Below the pieces are notes generated by a model that saw nothing but the letters and a program-made list of their open reading frames with translations, ran no database searches and was not told the DNA's origin. The translations under genes were made by a program, and so were the position numbers. From Mycolicibacterium sp. MU0050 (lineage in GTDB: Bacteria; Actinomycetota; Actinomycetes; Mycobacteriales; Mycobacteriaceae): a stretch of 64,000 nucleotides of DNA. Location: assembly GCF_963378085.1 (NCBI RefSeq), contig NZ_OY726395.1:620001-684000 (forward strand). The letters are read 5' to 3'. Shown here piece by piece: positions 24,959-32,662 of this stretch (the first letter of the stretch is position 1; each line of letters starts with the position of its first letter).

Positions 24959-26197
24959 ATGAGTGATGCGTCCACGATCGAGGCGGCCGCGGCGATGCTC
25001 GCCGATCCGCAGGCGTACACCGACGAAGCGCGCCTGCACGCCGGACTGGCCCGGTTGCGGGCCACCGCCCCGGTGTCCTACGTCGATGTCCCCGACTACG
25101 CCCCGTTCTGGGCGGTCACCAAGCACGCCGACATCATGGAGATCGAGCGCGCCAACGACATCTTCACCAACTCCCCGCGTCCGGTCCTGATCACCCGAGA
25201 GGGCGACGAGCAACAGGCCGCGGTGGGGATCCGGACCCTGATCCACATGGACGATCCCGAGCACCGCGACTTCCGCGCGATCGGCGCCAACTGGTTCCGG
25301 CCAAAGGCCATGCGCGCGTTGAAGGCTCGCGCCGACGAGCTGGCCAAGCAGTTTGTCGACCAGATGGTCGAGGCGGGGCCGGAGTGCGACTTCGTCCAAC
25401 AGGTCGCCGTCAACTACCCGCTCTACATGATCATGTCCCTGCTGGGCGTGCCGGAGCAGGACTTCTCCTCGATGCTGAAGTGGACGCAGGAGATGTTCGG
25501 CAGCGACGACGAGGAGTTCAAGCGCGGGACCAGCAAGGAAGAGCAGATGATGGCACTGCTCGAAATGTTCCAGTACTTCAGCGAATTGACGGCCTCACGC
25601 CGCGCCAACCCCACCGACGACCTGGGCTCCGCGATCGCCAACGCGACCATCAACGGCGAGCCGCTGTCCGACATCGAGACCGTCTCCTACTACGCCATCG
25701 TCGCCGCGGCCGGCCACGACACCACCAGCGCGAGCATCTCCGGCGGTATGCACGCGCTGATCGAGAACCCGGACCAGCTGGCCAAGCTGCAGGCCGATCC
25801 GAGCCTGATGCCGCTGGCCGTCGATGAGATGATCCGCTGGACCACCCCGGTCAAGGAGTTCATGCGGACCGCGCAGCAGGACTACGAGCTGCGCGGCGTG
25901 CGGATTCCCGCCGGCGACTCGGTGCTGCTGTCCTATGTCTCCGGCAACCGCGACGAGGACATCTTCGAGGCCCCGTTCGTCTTCGACGTGGCCCGAGACC
26001 CGAACAAGCACATCGCCTTTGGGTACGGCGTGCACTTCTGTCTGGGCGCGGCGCTGGCGCGCATGGAGGTCAACAGCTTCTTCACCGAGCTGCTGCCGCG
26101 CCTGAAGTCGGTCGAACTGGCCGGGCCCGCCGAACACGTGGCCACCACCTTCGTCGGTGGGCTCAAGCACCTGCCGATTCGCTTCGATCTCGCCTAG
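24959..26197 (+). CDS. Cytochrome P450 (second of the catabolic block)
   Basis: A 412-residue bacterial P450. The I-helix AAAGHDTTSASI has the Asp-Thr pair, DEMIRWTTPVK gives the ExxR region, and the haem loop AFGYGVHFCLG carries Cys361. GGGAG is about 5 nt before the ATG at 24959, which is preferred over GTG 24935. The sequence style (short N-terminus, KHIAFGYGVHFC) matches the mycobacterial P450 clan that contains steroid and fatty-acid hydroxylases, but I cannot assign a CYP family. It is downstream of the LLM-SDR pair with its own motif-bearing promoter. Confidence 0.95.
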   Translation: MSDASTIEAAAAMLADPQAYTDEARLHAGLARLRATAPVSYVDVPDYAPFWAVTKHADIMEIERANDIFTNSPRPVLITREGDEQQAAVGIRTLIHMDDPEHRDFRAIGANWFRPKAMRALKARADELAKQFVDQMVEAGPECDFVQQVAVNYPLYMIMSLLGVPEQDFSSMLKWTQEMFGSDDEEFKRGTSKEEQMMALLEMFQYFSELTASRRANPTDDLGSAIANATINGEPLSDIETVSYYAIVAAAGHDTTSASISGGMHALIENPDQLAKLQADPSLMPLAVDEMIRWTTPVKEFMRTAQQDYELRGVRIPAGDSVLLSYVSGNRDEDIFEAPFVFDVARDPNKHIAFGYGVHFCLGAALARMEVNSFFTELLPRLKSVELAGPAEHVATTFVGGLKHLPIRFDLA

Positions 26198-26260
26198 CGC
26201 GACCTCGCCTGACTCGACCTCGCCACCCACGCCTCGGCTCGTCGGCCGAGGCGTAGGTGT

Positions 26261-26323
26261 TCGTCGAGGTCGACGTTGTGCCGGAAGTTTCTCGTACTTT
26301 GTGGCCCAAAGGTGAGTTTGGGC
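26261..26323. repeat. 63-bp dispersed repeat, copy A
   Basis: This aligns without gaps to 41790-41852 (copy B), sharing CCGGAAG, CTCG and GTGGCCCAAAGG segments in the same order. It sits in the gap between the convergent P450 and amidohydrolase genes. Its right part forms the hairpin annotated at 26301-26326. Confidence 0.75.
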
Positions 26324-26326
26324 CAC
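26301..26326. terminator. Bidirectional hairpin between convergent genes
   Basis: GTGGCCCAAA (26301-26310) and TTTGGGCCAC (26317-26326) are a perfect 10-bp inverted repeat around GGTGAG. There is no U-tract, as is common in mycobacteria. Its position between two converging genes makes a terminator role plausible. Confidence 0.6.
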
Positions 26327-26338
26327 GCAGTGTGGGGG

Positions 26339-27637
26339 TTAGCGGGCTGAGGAGTTGGCTTGGGCGGCGGCGGTCAGGGCGTCCATGCCGCTGCTGGTGT
26401 TGGGGTCCCGCTCGTGGGACAGTGCCCGGATCGACACGTCGTGGCCCTCGACGGATGTGCGCAGGGCACCGACGGTGGCCTGGTCCTTGGGGATGTGGGC
26501 GAACGGGTCGAACTGGTAGAGCCGCATGGCGTTTTCGTGGGTGATCTTGTTGATCTCCTCGTCGCTGACGTCATAGGTGTCGAACACCGCCCACAACTCC
26601 TCCGGGGCTCCGGGCCACATCGAATCCGAATGCGGATAGTCCATCTCCCAGCAGATGTTGTCCACCCCGATCAGATGCCGGTTTTTCACCCCGACCGGAT
26701 CAGAGATGAAACACGTCATGAAATGCTCCCGGAACACCTCCGACGGCAACTTGCCCCCGAAATCCTGATGCGTCCAGGTCGAATGCATCTCAAAGGTGCG
26801 ATCCACCCGATCCAGGAAATACGGAATCCAGCCCGTGCCGCCCTCACTGAGGGCGATCTTGAGCGTCGGGAACTCCTTGATCGGTGCCGACCACAACAAA
26901 TCCGCGGCCGCCTGCACGATGTTCATCGGCTGCAACGTGATCATCACGTCCATCGGCGCATCCGGGGCGGTGATCGCCAACTTCCCCGAGGACCCGATGT
27001 GCACATTCATCACCGTCTCGGTATCGACCAGGGCTTCCCACACCGGCCGCCAGTACTCCAGGTCATGAAACGACGGATACCCCAACGTCGAGGGATTCTC
27101 GGTGAACGTCAACGAATGCACACCCTTGTCGGCGACCCGGCGAATCTCGGCGGCACACAACTGCGGATTCCAGATCGCCGGAATCGCCATCGGAATGAAC
27201 CGCCCCGGCGCCGACCCGCACCACTCGTCGATATGCCAGTCGTTATAGGCGCGCACCAACGCCATCGAAAACTCGTCGTCATCGGTGGCGAACAACCGCG
27301 CCGCGAACCCCGGAAACGACGGGAAGTTCATCGTGGCCAGGACCCCACCGGCACTCATGTCCTTGACCCGCTCGGCAGCGTCATAACAGCCGGGCCGAAT
27401 CTCATCGAGGCCCTGCGGTTCGAGCCCGTACTCCTCCTTGGGCCGGCCCGCCACCGCATTGAGCGCCACATTCGGAATCACCACATCCCGAAACTGCCAC
27501 GTATCCGAGCCATCAGCGTTGTGCACCAACCGCGGCGCCTCATCGGCATACTTCGCCGGCAAATGATTCTTGAACATATCCGGCGGCTCAATAATGTGAT
27601 CATCCACCGAAATCAAAATCATGTCGTCCTTGTGCAC
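26339..27637 (-). CDS. Amidohydrolase-2 family protein with atypical codon use
   Basis: A 432-residue TIM-barrel amidohydrolase. ILISVDDHIIEPPDMF has the metal-site DxH near the N-terminus, and TVMNVHIGSSGK, IALSEGGTGW and the closing MDYPHSDS follow. GTG 27637 is chosen because GGGAGAGG lies 8 nt upstream. Unlike its neighbours, this gene uses many codons ending in T or TTG-type codons (ATT, GAT, AAT, CAT, TTG) through most of its length, suggesting a different history. It is distantly related to the amidohydrolase at 5.3-6.6 kb and may act in the same pathway. Confidence 0.85.
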   Translation of the reverse strand: MHKDDMILISVDDHIIEPPDMFKNHLPAKYADEAPRLVHNADGSDTWQFRDVVIPNVALNAVAGRPKEEYGLEPQGLDEIRPGCYDAAERVKDMSAGGVLATMNFPSFPGFAARLFATDDDEFSMALVRAYNDWHIDEWCGSAPGRFIPMAIPAIWNPQLCAAEIRRVADKGVHSLTFTENPSTLGYPSFHDLEYWRPVWEALVDTETVMNVHIGSSGKLAITAPDAPMDVMITLQPMNIVQAAADLLWSAPIKEFPTLKIALSEGGTGWIPYFLDRVDRTFEMHSTWTHQDFGGKLPSEVFREHFMTCFISDPVGVKNRHLIGVDNICWEMDYPHSDSMWPGAPEELWAVFDTYDVSDEEINKITHENAMRLYQFDPFAHIPKDQATVGALRTSVEGHDVSIRALSHERDPNTSSGMDALTAAAQANSSAR

Positions 27638-27729
27638 CGCGCCCACCTCTCCCGTCGGCCATACCGTTGGAGCCCACGATAGCCGGGATGGCGCGCTTGC
27701 AACAGTGTGGCAGAACTTTACAGCTGTCA

Positions 27730-27745
27730 GAGAATTTGTATTCTC
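27730..27745. promoter_or_regulatory. Palindrome upstream of the second amidohydrolase
   Basis: GAGAAT-TTGT-ATTCTC is an inverted repeat with 6-bp arms, 3 bp from the esterase stop and about 85 bp upstream of the amidohydrolase GTG. It is AT-rich compared with its surroundings. An operator or the end of the esterase transcript are both possible. Confidence 0.5.
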
Positions 27746-27748
27746 AAA

Positions 27749-28630
27749 TCAGGCGGTCAGCAGCGGGGCGAGCCACGAAAGTTGCGCGGGCAGTTGCGCG
27801 CTCCAGAACTCGCCGTTGTGGCCGCCGGGGGAGAAGCCCCCGGCCGGCGGGGCGGGCAACTGCGCGATGAACTCCGCAGTGGCGCCGTAGAACGGATCCG
27901 AGGTGCCGCAGTCGATTCGAAGCGGAATCGACCCCAGCGCCGGCAATCCCCACACGCTGTTGGCCGCGTAGTCCGCCGCGCTGTCGAACGCACCGGGCGC
28001 CGCGGCACCCGGGGACAGCCACAGCGCGGGGCTGACGGCAGCGATCCCCGCGGTCCGCGCCGGCCCCAACCGCGCGCCGAGCAACAGCGCGCCGTAGCCG
28101 CCCATCGACCATCCCAGGAAGGCGACCCGCGAGGTGTCCAGCCCGTGGGAGTCCAGGAGGGGGAGCAACTCGTCGAGCACCATGGCGCCGGAATCCTCGC
28201 CGGAGGCCCGCCGGTGCCAGTACCCATTGCCGCCGTCCACGCTCACGACGGCGAAAGGTGGCAGTCCGGCCTCGACGGCCTGCGCCAACCCCTGCTCGAC
28301 ACCGCCGGCCATCACCGTGGCGGCGTCGCTGTCCTTTCCGTGCAGGGCGATCACCGGCCGCAACGCTGCGGTCTGGCCGGGCGGGCGCGCGATGGCCCAA
28401 TTGGTGGTGACCCCGCGCGCCGCGGACGCAAACGATCCGGTGACCATGGTCGCAGCGGCGCCCGAAGACGGGGCCGGCGGGACGGTTGGGGACAGCGGGA
28501 CGGGTGATGCGCCGACAGCGGCGGCAGAACGCGGTGCGGGCGTCACATTGCCCATCGCGGAAGCGCCCACGGCACCGGCGACGGCGCCCAGCGCCAGGCG
28601 CAAAACAGTGCGTCGGCTCAGGCCCGTCAT
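27749..28630 (-). CDS. Tat-exported esterase, Rv0774c-like
   Basis: A 293-residue alpha/beta hydrolase of the esterase-D/mycolyltransferase-like type. The N-terminus LSRRTVLRLALGAVAGAVGA is a twin-arginine signal peptide, so it acts outside the membrane. The nucleophile elbow is GWSMGG (Ser near 173), an Asp probably lies in CGTSDPF, and the His is in SPGGHNGEFW at the C-terminus. It is divergent from the TetR regulator. Its place next to TetR and before relZ-purB matches the Rv0774c-Rv0775 order I remember from M. tuberculosis. Likely a lipid or ester hydrolase. Confidence 0.88.
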   Translation of the reverse strand: MTGLSRRTVLRLALGAVAGAVGASAMGNVTPAPRSAAAVGASPVPLSPTVPPAPSSGAAATMVTGSFASAARGVTTNWAIARPPGQTAALRPVIALHGKDSDAATVMAGGVEQGLAQAVEAGLPPFAVVSVDGGNGYWHRRASGEDSGAMVLDELLPLLDSHGLDTSRVAFLGWSMGGYGALLLGARLGPARTAGIAAVSPALWLSPGAAAPGAFDSAADYAANSVWGLPALGSIPLRIDCGTSDPFYGATAEFIAQLPAPPAGGFSPGGHNGEFWSAQLPAQLSWLAPLLTA

Positions 28631-28659
28631 CCCCGATATCCTGCCAGTCGCTGTGGTTT

Positions 28660-28674
28660 TGGTCGAAACGACCA
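28660..28674. promoter_or_regulatory. Candidate TetR operator in the divergent region
   Basis: TGGTCG-AAA-CGACCA is a perfect inverted repeat in the 68-bp gap between the esterase and TetR starts. A wider pair, CTGCCAG (28641-28647) and CTGGCAG (28692-28698), brackets it. The arrangement is typical of TetR autoregulation plus control of the divergent gene. Confidence 0.6.
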
Positions 28675-28698
28675 GCGTAAGAGGCGGATGCTGGCAGC

Positions 28699-29331
28699 AT
28701 GCTATTCGTGACGGCAGCAGTCACTCCCAAGGGAGAACGTCGACGGTGCGCACTGGTCAGTGCCGCCGCCGAATTGCTCTGCGAGGGAGGCTTCGAGGCG
28801 GTGCGGCATCGCGCTGTCGCGCGCCGCGCCGGGCTGCCGCTGGCGTCGACCACCTACTACTTCTCGTCGCTCGATGACCTCATCGTGGCCGCCGTCGAGT
28901 ACATCGGCATGCGGGAGGCCGCGATGCTGCGGGCGCGGGTCGCCGCCCTGCCGCGACGCCGCCGGGGTTCCGAAGCGACCGCCGATCTGCTGCTCGAGTT
29001 GTTGATCGACGACAGCGGGCCCGACACCCCGCAGCACGAGCAACTGATCTCCCGCTACGAGCGCTACGTCGCCTGTGCGCGCCAGCCCGCGCTGCGCGAC
29101 ATTCAGCGCCGGATGATGCAGCAGCGCGCGGAGGCTGTCGCGGAGGCCGTCGAACGGTCGGGCCGCACGGCCGGGGCCGCCCTGATCGACACCCTGCTGT
29201 TCGCCATCGACGGGGCCGTCGTCTCCTCGCTCGTCGACCCGTCTGGGACGCCCAGGGCCACCACCCGCGCGTCGCTCATCGAGGTCATCGACGCGCTGGC
29301 GCCGTACCACCGCCAAGCCGCCGCCGTGTGA
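28699..29331 (+). CDS. TetR/AcrR-family regulator (Rv0775-like)
   Basis: A 210-residue TetR protein. The N-terminal helix-turn-helix is clear: ALVSAAAELLCEGGFEAVRH followed by RAVARRAGLPLASTTYYFSS, which ends in the family's YYxF signature, then DDLIVAAVEY. The C-terminal ligand domain is divergent. The ATG at 28699 is given; GTG 28708, three codons on, is an alternative because no good Shine-Dalgarno sequence separates them. It likely represses itself and the divergent esterase through the palindrome at 28660-28674. Confidence 0.9.
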   Translation: MLFVTAAVTPKGERRRCALVSAAAELLCEGGFEAVRHRAVARRAGLPLASTTYYFSSLDDLIVAAVEYIGMREAAMLRARVAALPRRRRGSEATADLLLELLIDDSGPDTPQHEQLISRYERYVACARQPALRDIQRRMMQQRAEAVAEAVERSGRTAGAALIDTLLFAIDGAVVSSLVDPSGTPRATTRASLIEVIDALAPYHRQAAAV

Positions 29332-29335
29332 CACA

Positions 29336-29352
29336 TCGGCGAGTCTCGCCGA
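29336..29352. promoter_or_regulatory. 17-bp palindrome upstream of the permease
   Basis: TCGGCGAG-T-CTCGCCGA is a perfect inverted repeat with 8-bp arms and a one-base centre, 4 bp after the TetR stop. The single central base fits a protein-binding site better than an RNA hairpin. It could be an operator for the permease at 29421. Confidence 0.55.
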
Positions 29353-29420
29353 ATGTTCACCCTTTGCGGGGCGCCCGGGTTGAAGATGGGTACCGCACGC
29401 GCGGATCGAGGGAGATGAAC

Positions 29421-30848
29421 ATGGCCGAGGCGAAGACGGTGGGCGAGGAACCTCAGCTCAAGAGAGTGCTGGGGCCGGGCCTGCTGTTGCTCTTCGTCGT
29501 CGGCGACATCCTGGGGACCGGGATCTACGCGCTCGTCGGCGACGTTGCCGGCGAGGTCGGCGGCGCGGCGTGGCTGCCGTTCCTGATCGCCTTCCTGATC
29601 GCCACGGTCACGGCCTTCAGCTATCTCGAACTGGTCACCAAGTATCCGCAGGCCGCCGGCGCTGCGCTCTACGCGCACAAGGCGTTTGGCGTCCAGTTCG
29701 TCACGTTCATCGTGGCGTTCATCGTGATGTGCTCCGGCATCACCTCGGCGTCGACCGCGTCCCGCTTCTTCGCGGCCAACTTCTTCGTCGCCTTCGACTT
29801 CGACTGGGGCAAGGCCGGCGTCGTCATCGTCGCGCTGGTGTTCATGGCGCTGCTGGCGGTGGTCAACTTCCGCGGGGTGGGGGAGAGCGTCCGGCTCAAC
29901 GTGGTGCTGACCATCGTCGAGATCAGCGGCTTGCTGCTGGTGATCTTCGTCGGGCTGTGGGCGTTCACCGGCGGCGGTGAGACGGTTGACTTTTCCCGCG
30001 TGATCGCCTTCGAGACGACGGAAGACAAGAACGTCTTCCTGGCGGTCACCACGGCCACGTCGCTGGCCTTCTTCGCGATGGTGGGCTTCGAGGACTCGGT
30101 GAACATGGCCGAGGAGACCAAGGACCCCGTGCGCACGTTCCCGAAAGTGCTGCTCACCGGTCTGGGCATCGCCGGGGTGGTCTACGTGATCGTCGCGGTC
30201 GTCGCCGTCGCCCTGGTGCCGGTCGGCGCCCTGGAAGCCAGCGACACCCCGCTGGTCGAGGTGGTCAAGCTGGGCGCCCCCGGCCTGCCGATCGAGACCA
30301 TCCTGCCGTTCATCTCGATGTTCGCCGTCGCCAACACCGCCCTGATCAACATGCTGATGGCCAGTCGATTGATCTACGGCATGTCCCGGCAGCGGGTGTT
30401 GCCGCAGGCGCTGGGCGTCGTGCACCCGACCCGGCGCTCGCCGTGGGCCGCGATCATCTTCACGACGCTGATCGCGTTCGGGCTGATCTTCTACGTGACC
30501 GCGTTCGCCAACAGCAACGCGATCGCGATGCTGGGTGGCACCACCTCGCTGCTGCTGCTCGCGGTCTTCGCGATGGTCAACGTGGCGGTGCTGGTGCTGC
30601 GCCGCGACGTCCGGGCCGTCGGCGGGCACTTCACCACGCCCACCGCGCTGCCCGTCATCGGATTCATCTCCTCGCTGTACCTGGTCACTCCGCTGTCGGG
30701 GCGGCCCGCCCAGCAATACCTGCTCGCCGGGATCCTGATCGCGATCGGGGTGGGGCTGTTCTTCCTCACCATGGCGATCAACCGACAGCTCGGCATCCGT
30801 GAAGCGGGCATCGTCGACCCGACGAAACTCGGCGAGGCCCCGGATTAG
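29421..30848 (+). CDS. APC-family amino-acid/polyamine permease
   Basis: An integral-membrane transporter of 475 residues with about 12 hydrophobic segments. The first helix GLLLLFVVGDILGTGIYALVG contains the GTGIY substrate/cation motif of APC permeases. GFEDSVNMAEETKDP is the conserved loop after helix six, and MSRQRVLP follows helix eight. The ATG at 29421 has GAGGGAG 6 nt upstream, better placed than ATG 29415. The stop overlaps the stop of the convergent relZ-type gene. The amino acid transported is not evident. Confidence 0.9.
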   Translation: MAEAKTVGEEPQLKRVLGPGLLLLFVVGDILGTGIYALVGDVAGEVGGAAWLPFLIAFLIATVTAFSYLELVTKYPQAAGAALYAHKAFGVQFVTFIVAFIVMCSGITSASTASRFFAANFFVAFDFDWGKAGVVIVALVFMALLAVVNFRGVGESVRLNVVLTIVEISGLLLVIFVGLWAFTGGGETVDFSRVIAFETTEDKNVFLAVTTATSLAFFAMVGFEDSVNMAEETKDPVRTFPKVLLTGLGIAGVVYVIVAVVAVALVPVGALEASDTPLVEVVKLGAPGLPIETILPFISMFAVANTALINMLMASRLIYGMSRQRVLPQALGVVHPTRRSPWAAIIFTTLIAFGLIFYVTAFANSNAIAMLGGTTSLLLLAVFAMVNVAVLVLRRDVRAVGGHFTTPTALPVIGFISSLYLVTPLSGRPAQQYLLAGILIAIGVGLFFLTMAINRQLGIREAGIVDPTKLGEAPD

Positions 30849-32605
30849 CGGACGGTGGTCAGGCCGGCCTCGCGCAGCCGCTCCAGCCGCGTCGCCAGCC
30901 GCGCGGTGCGGTGGCTGTTGCCGCTGAGCACCACGTAGCGGTCGCCGAATCCCGCCAGCAGCGCGTCGTCGAGCCGGCGCACCGCCCCGGCCGGGTAGCG
31001 ATACGCCAGCGCGGCATTCACCGCTTCGGTGTCCACCCCTTCCAGCGCGCCCTCGAGCGCATCCAACGAGTCGATGCCCAACTCGAGCAACAGCCCGGAG
31101 ATCCAGCCGTAGTGGTCGGTGCGCGACCAGCCCGCGTCCGGGAACCTGTTGCCCAGATAGGTGGCCAGCACCGCGGTGGAAATCCTTGGCTCGCTGTCGG
31201 ATTCGAGCTCGGGAGCCCGCTCCGAGACCGGCGCGGAGCGCAACCGGTCGCGGATCGCGGAGAACTCCCGGTCGGCGAGCTCGAGCAGCCCGGCGGCCAG
31301 CGTGAAGCGGCGGTCCAGGTCGGGGGCGTCCTCCTCGGGGATGGACCCCTTGTAGCGGATGTCGTGCTCGAACTCGGCCCACGCGTGCTGCAGGATGGTC
31401 CGCACCTGCACCGAGGCGGGTTGCTGTTCGCCCTCGGCGGCGATCAGCAGATGGCGACTCGAATACCCCCAGCGGCCGGTGCTCGCCGTGACCAGCCCCA
31501 TGTCCCGGTCGTCGAGCACCCGCGACTCGTCGCCGAGGAGTTTGGCCACCGCGGTCACGTCGTCGCGCAGATACGTGATGACCCGCAACCCGATCTGGTC
31601 GGTGATCTCCGAGAGCGGATCGGTGTAGAGCACCCGGCCGTCGATGGTGCGCTCGGCCTTCGCGGCGAAGGAGGCGACCGACTTGGTGCGGGCGGTGACG
31701 CTCACATAGTTGATGCCGGCCTCATCGACCAGCGCGCGGACCTGCTCGAGATACCGCGCGGTGGATTCCTTGAGTGCCGGCCGACGCTCGGCGTAGGCCG
31801 CGATGGCGTCGTGCACGGCCGGGGAGGTCGACCGGCGCGGCGTCGGCTCCAGATCGTCGGGCAGCGTCGGCGTGACGATGTAGCCGGTGTCCCCGTCGCC
31901 GTAGACGGTGACTTCGTCGGGCCGGTGATGGGCGTACATCGCCACGTAGGCGCACAGCACCGCGTCGACCGGATCCTCGGCGCGGCGCAATTCGCTTTTG
32001 CGCTCGGCGGTTTCGACGCCGTCGCGCAGCTCCAACCACTCGTCGTGATCGACCACCCGCAGCAGCGGTTCCCGCCGCGCCAGATTCTCGATGTGGTCCA
32101 TCAACAACAGCAGCTCGGCCCGTAGCTGCGCCACGGTGCGTCCGGGCTTGGCCTTGTACTTCAAGGTGCGGCCCAACCGGAACAACGCGATGGTCGCGGG
32201 ATGCGGATACACCTCGATGGCGCGGCGGCTCGCGGTCGACCGCGGATCGATGTCGAGCCCCAGCTCTCGGGCCAACAGCGCGGCGCGCGGGGTCCCGGCG
32301 AACTCGGGCTTGCCGGTGTTGGCCGGGTGCGCGCCGGCCTGGAAACGGCCGAAGTCGGCATTGAGCTGCCGCTCGCAGTCCCGCTGCCCCGTCGGGTTCG
32401 CCACGATCAGCGGCGCGTCGATGGCCACCAGGCAGTCCCCGTCGACGTACGGCTGCACCGCGGCGAGGATGCTCGCGTCGTCCGAGGCCGCTCCGAGATG
32501 GGTCAGGCGACCGCTACCGCCGTCCACCACGGCCACCCCGGTGGGCTTGCGTTGCCCCCACGCCAGATCCAGACCGACGAAATACACCCGTCCACTTTGC
32601 CTCAT
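30845..32605 (-). CDS. relZ: RelZ-type fusion: DUF429/RNase HII-like domain plus RelA/SpoT synthetase domain
   Basis: A 586-residue two-domain protein matching the M. smegmatis RelZ (MS_RHII-RSD) layout, which joins RNA-DNA hybrid cleavage with (p)ppGpp synthesis. Residues 1 to about 250 are the DUF429/RNase HII-like part (YFVGLDLAWGQRKPTGVAVV; AIDAPLIV). From about 285 to 470 is the synthetase domain, with TDQIGLRVITYL, GYSSRHLLI and QVRTILQHAWAEFEHDIRYK. The residue before VQVRT is Ser (TCG codon), where synthetases usually have the catalytic Glu. The ATG at 32605 is the start; a longer open frame upstream lies antisense to purB. Divergent from purB. Confidence 0.85.
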   Translation of the reverse strand: MRQSGRVYFVGLDLAWGQRKPTGVAVVDGGSGRLTHLGAASDDASILAAVQPYVDGDCLVAIDAPLIVANPTGQRDCERQLNADFGRFQAGAHPANTGKPEFAGTPRAALLARELGLDIDPRSTASRRAIEVYPHPATIALFRLGRTLKYKAKPGRTVAQLRAELLLLMDHIENLARREPLLRVVDHDEWLELRDGVETAERKSELRRAEDPVDAVLCAYVAMYAHHRPDEVTVYGDGDTGYIVTPTLPDDLEPTPRRSTSPAVHDAIAAYAERRPALKESTARYLEQVRALVDEAGINYVSVTARTKSVASFAAKAERTIDGRVLYTDPLSEITDQIGLRVITYLRDDVTAVAKLLGDESRVLDDRDMGLVTASTGRWGYSSRHLLIAAEGEQQPASVQVRTILQHAWAEFEHDIRYKGSIPEEDAPDLDRRFTLAAGLLELADREFSAIRDRLRSAPVSERAPELESDSEPRISTAVLATYLGNRFPDAGWSRTDHYGWISGLLLELGIDSLDALEGALEGVDTEAVNAALAYRYPAGAVRRLDDALLAGFGDRYVVLSGNSHRTARLATRLERLREAGLTTVR

Positions 32606-32648
32606 CGAGGGCCCGCTCCGCCCCTGACCGGGCCCAAACGGCGGGCCG

Positions 32649-32654
32649 TAAGCT
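32649..32654 (+). promoter_or_regulatory. -10 box of purB (leaderless)
   Basis: TAAGCT ends 8 nt before the GTG start at 32663 and no ribosome-binding site is present, so transcription probably starts at the initiation codon. Confidence 0.6.
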
Positions 32655-32662
32655 GTGTCTTC

